Source of the DNA: CAVUWL01 sp963700105
GTDB lineage: Bacteria > Actinomycetota > Thermoleophilia > Solirubrobacterales > 70-9
DNA: 64,000 nucleotides
NCBI GenBank assembly: GCA_963700105.1
Contig: CAVOWL010000005.1
Coordinates: forward strand, 124,001-188,000
Direction of reading: 5' to 3'
The position numbers and the translations under genes were made by a program. How positions within the stretch are numbered: position 1 is the stretch's first letter; every line of letters starts with the position of its first letter. Below the pieces are notes generated by a model. The model had not been told where the DNA came from and did no database searches. It saw only the letters and a list, made by a program, of their open reading frames with translations. Of this stretch, positions 1 to 7,524 are shown in pieces.

Positions 1-1
1 G

Positions 2-898
2 CTTTGGGCCACAGCGCTGGTCTCCGTAAATCCGCTGGCGATCCTGTTCAGCCGCAAGCTCTGGATCCAGTCGGTGCTGCCACCGTTCGTGATCGCGATG
101 CTTTTCGCCTGGTGGCGCCGTGGCCACCGGGTGGGCGCCTTTGCCTGGGGAGTTCTCGGTGCCTGGCTGGGGCAGATCCACATGACCGGTTTCTTCTTTG
201 CGGGGGGCTTCGCTGCGTGGACGGCGCTGTATGACCGCGGCAGTGCCCGCTGGCGTTGGTGGTTCGCGGGCTCTGCCTTGGGCGCTCTGACGCTCCTACC
301 GTGGCTGGTCCATGTGCTCACACACGAGGGCGCCCCGATGCGTAGCCTGCTGAACACGATTCAGCCGCGTTTTTGGGCCTTTTGGATCTCCTATCCGCTC
401 GGGTTCAATCTGTTCACATCCTTTGGCAGCGACTCCTGGAAGTTTCTGGCGTGGCCGACAATCGATGGCACATCGCTCTACCTCTGTGCGATCACTTTCG
501 TCGTGATACTCGTCGTGGGCTTGGCTATCTGGGTCGAGGCGTTCGCGCTGACCATCTGGCCACGCCGGCGAGCTCCGGCGCGGCCCCTCGGGGGAAGGAC
601 CTCAAATAGCGGCCTCGCGATCGGGGCATCTGCGGTGGCCTACGGGCTTCTGATCACTGCAAGCGGCGTGCTGTTCTACCGCCATTACCTGATCGTCGCC
701 TTTGTCTTGCCGTTCCTGACCGTCGCCGTCGCGGCACTGCTGCGGCCCAATCGGGGGCGCCGCCTCCTGGTGGTGCTTGTCGTGGCACAGGCGGCACTTT
801 CTGTGCAATACCTCACCTACATACACGTTCGCGGCGGAGCTCCGGGCGGCGACTATGGGGTCGCCTACGACCATCAGAGCCACCCGGCGCGACGCTAG
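2..898 (+). CDS. Polytopic membrane glycosyltransferase, GT39/ArnT-like (5' truncated)
   Basis: The reading frame is open to the left edge of the window, so only the C-terminal part, about 298 residues, is present. It has at least six hydrophobic segments separated by short Arg-rich loops, ending in a Gly/Asp-rich tail. The segment near the left edge, with a Leu-Trp-Ile-Gln-Ser stretch after a short basic loop, resembles the region after the first luminal loop of GT-C enzymes that use polyprenyl-phosphate sugars. The catalytic acidic residues of that family lie in the missing N-terminal part. A GT2 polyprenyl-phosphate sugar synthase-like gene follows 89 bp downstream in the same direction. 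Such pairs commonly build cell-surface glycans: one makes the lipid-linked sugar and the other transfers it outside the membrane. The substrate cannot be read from the sequence. Confidence 0.7.
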   Translation, partial: LWATALVSVNPLAILFSRKLWIQSVLPPFVIAMLFAWWRRGHRVGAFAWGVLGAWLGQIHMTGFFFAGGFAAWTALYDRGSARWRWWFAGSALGALTLLPWLVHVLTHEGAPMRSLLNTIQPRFWAFWISYPLGFNLFTSFGSDSWKFLAWPTIDGTSLYLCAITFVVILVVGLAIWVEAFALTIWPRRRAPARPLGGRTSNSGLAIGASAVAYGLLITASGVLFYRHYLIVAFVLPFLTVAVAALLRPNRGRRLLVVLVVAQAALSVQYLTYIHVRGGAPGGDYGVAYDHQSHPARR

Positions 899-987
899 AG
901 CCACCCTCCGTGTGACGTCGGTCCCCGTCGGCTCTGGCGGTTTCGCCCGATCCGCGCTCGGCTTGGCGCCTGGCATACTCCCCCGCC

Positions 988-1680
988 GTGGCGACCCTTT
1001 CGATCCTGATGCCGGTCTACAACGAGCGGGCGACCGTGGAGCAGGCGATCTCTGACGTGATGGGCACTACGCTTCCTGTCCCCCATGAACTTGTGGTGGT
1101 CGATGACGGCTCCACCGATGGCACCGAGAAGATCCTCGCTTCCAACGATTGGCCGACCGGCGTATCGGTGCACCGTCACCCGACCAATCAGGGTAAGGGC
1201 GCCGCGGTGCGCACGGCGCTTGACCATGCGCAAGGCGATCTGGTTGCGATCTTCGACGCCGACCTGGAGTACAGCGCCATTGATCTTGGCAGACTGCTGC
1301 CCCCGCTGTTGGAGGGCGAGACCAACATCGTACTCGGAGTGCGGGCCTTCGAGGGCCATACTAGCCACTCCCTGCTGTATGTAATGGGCAACCGTGGCGT
1401 GACAATGTGCGCCAATGTGTTGTTCAACGTTTATCTGACAGACATAATGACTTGCCACAAGGTGCTTCGAACAGATCTGCTCCGTAACCTTCGGCTGCAG
1501 AGTCGCGGCTTCGACATCGAGCCAGAGATCGTTGCCCGCGTGCTCCAACGTGGGCACCGCATCTATGAGGTTCCCATCTCCTACCGGGCCCGTCCCACCG
1601 ATCGCGGCAAGAAGCTCACTGCCCGCGACGGGCTGGGGGTCGTGGGGACACTCGTGCGCTGTAGACTCACACCGGGCTAG
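988..1680 (+). CDS. GT2 family glycosyltransferase (polyprenyl-phosphate sugar synthase-like)
   Basis: This 230-residue protein has the GT-A fold hallmarks of family 2: an N-terminal SILMPVYNE strand (about 5-13), VVVDDGSTDG (about 37-45), the NQGKGAAVRTAL segment (about 67-78) and a DAD metal-binding motif at 90-92. It has no C-terminal membrane pair, unlike GtrB-type enzymes, so it should be a soluble or peripheral enzyme. Length and motifs fit dolichol/polyprenyl-phosphate mannose or glucose synthases, which move a sugar from a nucleotide donor to a lipid phosphate on the cytoplasmic face. The start is GTG. The preceding membrane transferase is a plausible user of its product. The sugar is unknown. 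Confidence 0.85.
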   Translation: MATLSILMPVYNERATVEQAISDVMGTTLPVPHELVVVDDGSTDGTEKILASNDWPTGVSVHRHPTNQGKGAAVRTALDHAQGDLVAIFDADLEYSAIDLGRLLPPLLEGETNIVLGVRAFEGHTSHSLLYVMGNRGVTMCANVLFNVYLTDIMTCHKVLRTDLLRNLRLQSRGFDIEPEIVARVLQRGHRIYEVPISYRARPTDRGKKLTARDGLGVVGTLVRCRLTPG

Positions 1681-1816
1681 TCTGACCAACGCCTAGCAGC
1701 GGCAACGGGTAGCCCCCCTGACCGGCTGAATGCGGACCAATAAATCTTTGCCTTAGAGGTGTAATGACGGAGTGTTGCCGCTCGCCACTCTGGCAGGCGA
1801 GAAATGGTTTCGATCG

Positions 1817-1999
1817 GCCGGCTTTGGGCGCCTCGACCAGCTCAGGGTGGGCCGCGGAGAGATTCTTTCCATTGCGTGAGGTCAGGGTCACCTCCCCTCC
1901 ATCGCGATGAACCGCCGCCCGAATACCGTCAAGCTTTCTCTCAAATATCAAGTCTGGATCGCTGAAGGGCCGCTCACGGAGCTTGGCATTCATCGCCAT
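1817..1999 (-). pseudogene. ATP-dependent DNA ligase fragment (LigD/LigC-type nucleotidyltransferase domain)
   Basis: About 60 residues, read leftwards from the ATG at 1999, match the start of an ATP-dependent DNA ligase domain: FSDPDLIFERKLDGIRAAV, containing motif I (KLDG, with the nucleotidyl lysine about 20 residues after the second Met), then SRNGKNL and HPELVEA. After this the frame loses all resemblance and stops at about 1667. None of the later nucleotidyltransferase motifs or the OB-fold domain follows. An intact ligase domain is about 300 residues, so this is a remnant. It belongs to a gene-poor stretch with other broken genes, and no ku or polymerase-domain partner is visible. Confidence 0.7.
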
Positions 2000-2255
2000 G
2001 ATCGGAATCAGGCGGTGGTGGCGGTGCGCACTCCCGCCAACCCTCGCTGCTAAGCGCCAGGTAAATCTGACCATCCGGGCCGCGACGCTCAAGCACCAGA
2101 CCACGCCCGATGGCAGCGTCGATGCTCTTCCTTAGATCGCGCTCGCCGATCCCCCGGAAACGGGGTATGAGCTCACTACGGCGGCAGAAACCATCATCGG
2201 CCTAACCGGCTAGGGCCTCGAGGATCTCCTCAGCGGTTACTCGACCTCGTCGCAA
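1974..2255 (-). pseudogene. Degraded small ORF with a winged-helix-like segment
   Basis: Read on the minus strand from a TTG at 2255, the frame gives a short helix (VTAEEILEALAG), an in-frame TAG at 2202-2204, then about 75 residues of protein-like sequence (RRSELIPRFRGIGERDLR, GLVLERRGPDGQIYLAL, SSEGW). The pattern of a helix, an Arg-rich helix and a hairpin with 'LVLERRGPDGQ' looks like a winged-helix or replication/partition-type DNA-binding module. No family can be named. The internal stop, and overlap of its end with the ligase fragment in another frame, suggest it is no longer functional. The assignment is tentative. Confidence 0.35.
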
Positions 2256-2264
2256 GTTGCAAGC

Positions 2265-2513
2265 CTATGAGCCCCGGACCGCCTTGCCGGCAATGTTCTT
2301 GATCCGCGTGCGGTCACACTGAGAAAGCGAGTCCGGGCGACCCTTGGACTTCTTCAGCAAGGTCCAGAACTCATACTGCTCTTTGTCGGTCAGGTTGCTC
2401 TGAACCCGCTCCTTTCCCTTTGAGCCAAGCCAGAGCGAGACGGTCCATACCACCTTCCAGGGGATCCGCTTCCAAACGGAGGCGGCGGAGCTGCGAGCGA
2501 TCGATGACGGCAT
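2265..2513 (-). CDS. Small conserved hypothetical protein
   Basis: This 82-residue basic protein has an aromatic, partly hydrophobic N-terminal segment (IPWKVVWTVSLWLGSKGKERV, about 17-37). A charged helical C-terminal half follows, LTDKEQYEFWTLLKKSKGRP then LSQCDRTRIKNIAGKA. The 'LxxxExxEFWxLLxKSKGRPxxLSxxDRxRIxxIxxKA' pattern is familiar from small actinobacterial proteins of unknown function, which is why it is called real although it lies in a decaying region. No catalytic motif is visible. The ATG at 2513 is the only convincing start. It could be a membrane-associated protein, but the hydrophobic stretch is short. Confidence 0.6.
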   Translation of the reverse strand: MPSSIARSSAASVWKRIPWKVVWTVSLWLGSKGKERVQSNLTDKEQYEFWTLLKKSKGRPDSLSQCDRTRIKNIAGKAVRGS

Positions 2514-2799
2514 TGGAGTGCTCTACCCCAAAGTTGGAGGTAGGTAACCGGGTTGATGCGGCTCAGGACGCCGCTGGCCAAAAGCATTTCCGCGCGGCGA
2601 TTTGACATCGCAGCGAAATGGAGCTCCCGACCGAGCATTCAATTTGGACAGATGCACCCGATTCTTGATCGAATATCGCCTGAAGGGACGTCGCGGATGA
2701 GCGGGGGCAAGAGGCTGGGCGAACAGCACCCGATCGTGCGGGCTTTGCCTCGCCACCTCGGCCCGACGGGCAGGCCGATGTGGCATAGCGATCGACCCA

Positions 2800-3948
2800 C
2801 TAGGAGGGCAGATAGCGGCGCGCGGTGATGTACTCATTCCCAAAGGCCGCCAGCGGGATGATGTCTATGGCTCCGGCCGAATCGGGAGACTGGATGATGT
2901 TCCCACCGCCGACGTACATGCCGACGTGCGAGATTTCCCGCGATGGTGGGTCGGTGGCAAAAAAGACCAGATCACCGGGGCGCAGCGCTTGACGCGCGAC
3001 CGGTCTACCAACCTGAGCCTGTAGGGCCGCGGTACGCGGCAGCAGAACGCCAAAGGCGTCATAGACAGTGTAGGTCAGACCCGAACAGTCAAAGCCAAAG
3101 GCCGAGGTACCCGCCCAGAGATAGCGCACTCCCAGGAACTGCTCGGCAGCGCTTACAACTTCGCTGCCCGTCGGAGCCGGCGCCACGCCCTGGGTCCGAA
3201 CGGTTACAGCTGAACTTTGAACCAACGCCGGGACCCCGGTTGGTGTCTGTACTTCTGTGAAACGTCCACGCTGACCGAGCACCGGCAGCCTGGTGTTGAA
3301 ACTCAAGCGAAGCAGGCGTCGGCCCAAGCCGCCACTGCTCGTGCGCCCGTTGAGCCAGACCGATGGCTTGGTGACGATCGCCAGCGCCGCCGAGGTCAAA
3401 CCTGTGGAAGTGGAAGGTTCGGTCGAGGGGGGTCGTCCTGAGACCGTCCCGGGGCCAGTTTGGTTAGGGGTTTTGGGGGCCATTACGAGCTGGCGCGCGG
3501 GCAGCCAGCCCGGATAGCTGAGGTGGTTAGGCGTCGGCTGTCCGGTCAGGGAGACCTCAACCCAGGATCCACGGTGAGCTAGAACTACTGCTTCCTGTCC
3601 ATAGAGAGCCTGGGTGACCAAGCGACCCACCAGCCAAAGCCGCTGAGCGGTGCCCATCGCGTCGAGCCAGGCTTCCAGGCGCACGGGATTGGCGAGCGAT
3701 GGCTTATCTAACGGGCGGGTGCGGGCCGGCGCCAACCAAAGCGTGGCTACCGAGACGTCCACGAGCGCCCTCTGCTCCTTGGCCGGCGGCCCCCCGACGG
3801 CGGCACTCGATGAGCGCGACAGGCCCAGCGCGCTCGGCGTGTCGTTTCCTGCAGGGCCGATTCCCGCCAGCACGATAAGGGCGGCCATAAGGCTGACAGC
3901 CGCAGGGATCCGGGTCCAGTGAAGGGCGCGAGGCCGCTTAGAAGGCAT
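2800..3948 (-). CDS. Secreted NlpC/P60 cell-wall hydrolase with SH3-like repeats
   Basis: This 382-residue protein probably hydrolyses peptide cross-bridges of peptidoglycan outside the cell. It begins with a basic stretch and a hydrophobic signal segment (about 15-33). Two SH3b-like modules follow (about 60-155 and 185-245), separated by a Pro/Thr/Ser linker. The C-terminal NlpC/P60 domain (about 258-382) has the catalytic Cys in FDCSGL (Cys288) and His in SHVGMYVG (His341). The usual third polar residue is a Gln (near 353). 'LRPGDLVFF' and 'GTSAFGFDCSG' are typical of the family. It stands alone between decayed sequences and is one of the few intact genes in this stretch. Confidence 0.9.
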   Translation of the reverse strand: MPSKRPRALHWTRIPAAVSLMAALIVLAGIGPAGNDTPSALGLSRSSSAAVGGPPAKEQRALVDVSVATLWLAPARTRPLDKPSLANPVRLEAWLDAMGTAQRLWLVGRLVTQALYGQEAVVLAHRGSWVEVSLTGQPTPNHLSYPGWLPARQLVMAPKTPNQTGPGTVSGRPPSTEPSTSTGLTSAALAIVTKPSVWLNGRTSSGGLGRRLLRLSFNTRLPVLGQRGRFTEVQTPTGVPALVQSSAVTVRTQGVAPAPTGSEVVSAAEQFLGVRYLWAGTSAFGFDCSGLTYTVYDAFGVLLPRTAALQAQVGRPVARQALRPGDLVFFATDPPSREISHVGMYVGGGNIIQSPDSAGAIDIIPLAAFGNEYITARRYLPS

Positions 3949-4256
3949 ACCTGAAGCGAAGTCATCATCCCACAGGACTGATCAATGATCGAAAATCCGG
4001 CGATTGAGTCGGGGGAGCGCCGAGCAAAGCCGACATGCTCGAGGCGCTCGGGGAGGCCAGCTCGCACGATGGACGGCCGAGTGGTTGTCCGAACAACCCA
4101 GACCGAGCGCCGGCGAGGCGTTAGGCGGTCAGAGCCACGTCGGACCCACGGCACCCTCCAACCCACTCGAGCGACAACGCCGCTCGAGTGCTCACGGGTA
4201 GTCGTGGCTTCTGTCGATTACCTGGGTTTAGCACGTGGCTCCGGCTCGAGCTGGCG
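3949..4256. other. Non-coding interval without recognisable genes
   Basis: No frame here gives protein-like sequence. The longest frames are Arg-rich and look like chance readings of high-GC DNA. The interval should hold the promoter of the NlpC/P60 gene at its left end, but no convincing -35/-10 pair was picked out. It ends at the stop of the YihY fragment. Confidence 0.5.
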
Positions 4257-4493
4257 CTAGGCCTCAGGTTGGCCTTTGCCAAGCTCGATGCTGCGCTCGA
4301 TCTCGGCGTTGAACTGGTGGCCGAAAGGGATCGCGACGTTTGAAATCCAGAGCCAAATCAGTAATACGATGACGCCCGCGAGCGTACCGTAGGTCTTGTC
4401 GTAGGAGCTGAAGTTGGCAACGTAGAGGGTGAAGCCGGCGGAAGCGAGCGCCCAAATCACGATTGCGATCAAACTTCCGGGTGTTACCGGCAA
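4257..4493 (-). pseudogene. YihY/BrkB-family membrane protein, C-terminal fragment only
   Basis: The 78 codons encode only the last part of a YihY/BrkB (formerly 'RNase BN') membrane protein: VTPGSLIAIVIWALASAGF, YVANFSSYDKTYGTLAGVIV, and the final helix with NVAIPFGHQFNAEIE. This is the most conserved C-terminal block of the family, normally preceded by about 200 residues and four membrane spans. Here an in-frame TAA lies immediately before the first codon (TTG), and no upstream frame continues the family sequence. The gene has therefore lost its N-terminal part, probably by deletion or rearrangement. Expression is unlikely to give a working protein. Confidence 0.75.
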
Positions 4494-4800
4494 TTACGAA
4501 TACGTCTCCGGCTGCAGTCATGAAGCTGGTTTACCCCGAGGGCGGGAATTCTCAAACCAAATCTGTCTGCGAGACTAATCCACCCTTTATCTCGGTCGGC
4601 CATCGACGGCTATCTCGTCGAGTCGGAGGTGAGAGGACTCTCCCGCACCAACGCCAACCGACAATGCCAGCGGGGAACCGCCAAGGTGGGAGCTACACCA
4701 CGGCTTGCCGTTTGTGGTTCAGCGTGTACCGCACGTACATGGGAACGATGCGCCAAGACATTTAGGGTTTGCACGGCTCCAATGCGGGTAACAACTGGCC
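4494..4800. other. Non-coding interval
   Basis: No supported gene is visible. This is where the missing front part of the YihY gene should be, but no frame on either strand resembles that family. The right end precedes the small membrane ORF at 4801. Confidence 0.4.
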
Positions 4801-4950
4801 ATGCCACTTTCATTGCTACTCATAGTGATCGGGATCGTCCTCGCCATATTGGTGAATTACGCGATCGGAATTGTCTGCATCGTGATCGGTTTGGCGCTTC
4901 TCCTTTGGGCGCAGCTGGGCACCCGCCGAACAGGCAGCCCGCGCGTCTAG
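4801..4950 (+). CDS. Very small membrane protein (49 aa, DUF6131-like)
   Basis: An ATG at 4801 opens a 49-residue frame that is almost entirely two hydrophobic segments: LSLLLIVIGIVLAILV (about 3-18) and AIGIVCIVIGLALLLW (about 21-36). A short polar turn (NY) separates them and a basic tail ending RRTGSPRV follows. This is the pattern of the small two-helix DUF6131-type actinobacterial membrane proteins. A stop codon lies just upstream in frame, so the ATG is the natural start. The ribosome-binding site is weak. No function is known for such proteins. The good membrane topology in an otherwise non-coding stretch argues that it is real. Confidence 0.55.
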   Translation: MPLSLLLIVIGIVLAILVNYAIGIVCIVIGLALLLWAQLGTRRTGSPRV

Positions 4951-5464
4951 GAACTGCTGAGCCAAGATGACCGCAGCCGCTGCTCAAACTCGGGCTCGGT
5001 CAAAGCCGACGGTGAGCAAAGCCCGACCGTGAGCAGGGACGACGCCACGGTCGGGCGGTGCCCTTCATCCCTATTGGTGTGACGGTCTTCCTAGTGATGA
5101 CGGTATCCCGGACTGATGGGCTTAAACTTAGCCTTGGCGATTGAAAAGGTCAGGGTCACCCGAGGCCGATAATGAAGCGAGAGTAGCTTCCTATACGGGC
5201 GACGCTCAGCTTCGACGTGTGGTCGGCGTGAACCGGGCAGAAGTCAGTCGGTGAAGTGCCAAGTATGGATCGGGTGTCTAGGAACTGGCGGGGGACGCAA
5301 GCTCAGAGTCCATGCATCGGTGAACTGTGGGCCACGGCCCAAAATGCGACGCCAAACCCGCCCTATGGCGAGAACACATCCAAGCAAAGCGCTGGGCGCC
5401 AACGGCGCCATTAGCGACTGGGGCCCAGCAGCCTCCAGCAGCCGACGATTAGTCCAGTTCAAAT
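4951..5464. other. Long non-coding interval
   Basis: About 510 bp without a credible gene on either strand. The only structured element seen is the 11-bp inverted repeat at 5021-5056, listed separately. The rest shows no homology-like protein sequence and no tRNA, riboswitch or terminator. Confidence 0.45.
5021..5056. repeat. Perfect 11-bp inverted repeat
   Basis: GCCCGACCGTG at 5021-5031 is matched exactly by its reverse complement at 5046-5056, with a 14-base loop. As RNA it would form a very stable hairpin. There is no T-tract on either side, so it is not a standard intrinsic terminator. It could be a Rho-independent-like stop for the small ORF at 4801, or an operator. Confidence 0.6.
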
Positions 5465-5800
5465 CTAGGGGCTCGATGATTCCAATGGCCATACCTCAAC
5501 GACACCGTAGGCAACCGCGCAGGGGGTTTTGGAGACCTGGCTGATCGCCTCATCGAGACCGGCGGCCTCGATCACCGCGAATCCAGCGATTGGAAGGTCG
5601 GAGCGCAGGAACGGCCCTTCGCTGGTTTTTACACCCGCTCCTTCGCTGTTGCGCACTTGTACCGGTGCACCCGCGATGCCCGTCAGCGCTCCTTTCGCGC
5701 GCAGACTCTCATCGTGTCGATGTGCCGCATCGCGTATCGCGGGGTCAGTCCTCTCATACCCGGCGCGATCTCCATATCCGATCGTCACGAATTTCGGCAA
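5465..5800 (-). CDS. YCII-related (YciI-like) domain protein
   Basis: About 111 residues with a ferredoxin-like YCII/DGPF-type pattern: PKFVTIGYGDRAGYERTD at the start, AAHRHDESLRAKGALTG (conserved His-Asp pair), a GPFLRSDLPIAGFAVIEA strand and a PCAVAYGVVEVWPLE end. Members are small dimeric proteins of uncertain catalytic role, some fused to sigma factors. A TTG at 5800 is preferred as start because an AGGAAGG motif lies 8 nt upstream and the family usually begins 'MPKFV'. Two GTG codons at 5809 and 5806 are also possible. It is divergent from the DUF1801 gene. No partner suggests a pathway. Confidence 0.85.
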   Translation of the reverse strand: MPKFVTIGYGDRAGYERTDPAIRDAAHRHDESLRAKGALTGIAGAPVQVRNSEGAGVKTSEGPFLRSDLPIAGFAVIEAAGLDEAISQVSKTPCAVAYGVVEVWPLESSSP

Positions 5801-5953
5801 AAGCACCACCTTCCTATCATCGACCTGCCAGTTCTGTTACCCACAGGGCCCCCAGCCAAACGACGACTGGCCGGCGCCCCAAACCAAGGCTAGGGGGTCA
5901 GGGCGAAGTTGGGCACCCTTGACTGCTCCTCCGCCGACCTCGAAAATGGCGCC

Positions 5954-6313
5954 GTGTCCAAACGAGAGATCGACAACTACCTGGGCTCCCTGGATCAGCC
6001 AATGAGCGCGACGCTCGCCCAGCTCCGCGAGGCGATCGTCGCGATCGTCCCTGCTGCAGAGCAAGGCATCTCATACGGGATGCCGGCGTTTCGGCTGCGG
6101 GGCAAGACCATCGCTGGTTTCGGTGCTTTCAAACACCATCTGAGCTACCTGCCCCACAGTGGCTCGGTGATTTCAAAGCTTGCCAAGGAGACCGAGGGTT
6201 ACGCGAAGACAAGGGGGGCACTGCACTTTCCGATCGATAAGCCGCTGCCAAAGAGCCTCGTAAGGAAGCTACTGGACGCCCGCATCGCGGAGGCCTTCAG
6301 CCCCAGGCGATAG
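5954..6313 (+). CDS. DUF1801 (YdhG/iron-chaperone-like) protein
   Basis: About 119 residues beginning SKREIDNYLGSLDQP and containing the family signature ISYGMPAFRLRGKTIAGFGAF and HLSYLPHSGSV, ending with a Lys-rich helix (KPLPKSLVRKLLDAR). DUF1801 proteins share the fold of the frataxin-like YdhG/Fra proteins and are small cytoplasmic proteins without an agreed function. The GTG at 5954 is chosen because family similarity begins there. A longer frame opens at 5909, but the extra 15 residues look like noise. Confidence 0.85.
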   Translation: MSKREIDNYLGSLDQPMSATLAQLREAIVAIVPAAEQGISYGMPAFRLRGKTIAGFGAFKHHLSYLPHSGSVISKLAKETEGYAKTRGALHFPIDKPLPKSLVRKLLDARIAEAFSPRR

Positions 6314-6410
6314 CCGCTTGCCGGGTGGAAAACTCAGAGCCGCGGTGGCGGGTGGTCGCGGAGCCCCCGCTGAACCCACGCCGCTTCGGTCTTGGTGAGA
6401 GAATCTCGGC

Positions 6411-6740
6411 GTGGATATGGCAATTCTTTGGCGGGTGGCCGTCGTCCAGCTGGTCGCGGTGGCGGCGCTTTCGATCATCCTGGCGATCGCTCTCCCGGAT
6501 GATTTCTTTGTGACCTGGGGCTGGCTCGCTGGTCCCGCCGCCTGGATCTCGTGTTCGGCTCTAACCGCTCGAGTGGTGGGGCTGGCGCTCCCTGCGGCGC
6601 TGATTGGGGCGGTACTTGCCGGGATTCCAAGTGCGATCGCGGTGGTCTTAAATCTGCACTGGCTGGGCGCTGCCGCGGCGGTCGTCCTGTTCGCGATCTG
6701 GTGCTCACGGCTACCCAGGGGACGGGCAGCTTGGACCTAG
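6411..6740 (+). CDS. Small four-helix membrane protein
   Basis: This 109-residue protein has four hydrophobic segments (about 5-27, 36-53, 56-76 and 79-98) with almost no loops. The middle part, FFVTWGWLAGPAAWISCSA, and the last helix, NLHWLGAAAAVVLFAIW, look like a conserved membrane family. No function is assigned. The start is GTG at 6411, with an ATG two codons further as alternative. Its last codons overlap the start of the dehydrogenase gene, so the two may be co-translated. Confidence 0.65.
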   Translation: MDMAILWRVAVVQLVAVAALSIILAIALPDDFFVTWGWLAGPAAWISCSALTARVVGLALPAALIGAVLAGIPSAIAVVLNLHWLGAAAAVVLFAIWCSRLPRGRAAWT

Positions 6741-7486
6741 GCTTGGACGGTCGCGTGGCACTGGTCATGGGGGCGAGCGGCGGACTCGGCAGGGCAATAG
6801 CGACGGCCCTTGCCGCCGAGGGCGCCGTGATCGCTTTATCCAGCCGCTCTGAGGAGGCCCTGAATAACGCCGCTGCCGAGATCGACGGCAGGGTGGAGCC
6901 ATTCGTCGCCGACACGACGGATTTGGACCGGGTCGCGGCGCTGGCGGAGGAGGTCACAGCGGCGCTCGGCCCGATCGAGATCCTCATAACCAACACAGGG
7001 GGCCCCCCGCTTGGCGGCGCCCTCGACCATGGCTTGGAAGACTGGGAGCGTGCCTATCGCTCCCTCGTGCTGACACCAAGGGTGCTCGCCGGAGCCCTCG
7101 TGCCTGCAATGCGACGAGCGGGCTGGGGACGCATCGTCAACGTCGGCTCCAGCTCGACCCGGGAGCCGATCCCGGGCCTAAACCTCTCAAACTCCCACCG
7201 GATGGCGGCGCTCGGCTTTCTTAAGACACTCTCACGCGAGGTGGCCGCCGAGGGAATTACCGTAAACACCGTCGCCACGGGACGCTTCGCCACCAAGCGG
7301 ATCGCGGCGAGCGCTGGCTCGATCGAGGCCGCCGAGGAAATCGCCCGCGATCAGGTCCCGGCCGGACGCCTCGGACGGCCGGAGGAGTACGGCGACCTGG
7401 TTGCCTTCCTCTGCTCGGAGCGAGCCGCATATATCACCGGGGCCGTGATCCCAATCGACGGCGGCCTCTTGCGCTCAGCCTTTTGA
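6731..7486 (+). CDS. Short-chain dehydrogenase/reductase with atypical active site
   Basis: This 251-residue Rossmann protein has the cofactor motif MGASGGLG (about 13-20), DTTD (about 61-64) and a modified NTGG (about 88-91, where NNAG is usual). The C-terminal PIDGG also fits FabG-like SDRs. The catalytic Ser is present (Ser140 in VNVGSS), but the YxxxK position reads SNSHR, so Tyr and Lys are replaced by Ser153 and Arg157. This replacement is seen in a minor SDR group and may change or abolish redox activity. TTG at 6731 is the favoured start: AGGGGACGG lies just upstream and the family usually begins with 'DLGLDGRVAL'. The substrate is unknown. Confidence 0.85.
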   Translation: MDLGLDGRVALVMGASGGLGRAIATALAAEGAVIALSSRSEEALNNAAAEIDGRVEPFVADTTDLDRVAALAEEVTAALGPIEILITNTGGPPLGGALDHGLEDWERAYRSLVLTPRVLAGALVPAMRRAGWGRIVNVGSSSTREPIPGLNLSNSHRMAALGFLKTLSREVAAEGITVNTVATGRFATKRIAASAGSIEAAEEIARDQVPAGRLGRPEEYGDLVAFLCSERAAYITGAVIPIDGGLLRSAF

Positions 7487-7524
7487 GCTGACGAGAGCTC
7501 CCCACCCCCGGGGGCGGCTCACGC

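Noticed and set aside
895..1689. Long minus-strand frame of about 264 codons
   Set aside because: It is a shadow of the GT2 gene and upstream DNA; its translation is compositionally biased and the GT2 protein in the other strand is clearly real.
1880..5170. Shared 14-base string (about 1883 and 5145) as a mobile-element relic
   Set aside because: One copy lies within the ligase-fragment coding sequence, flanks differ, and no other similarity joins the two places.
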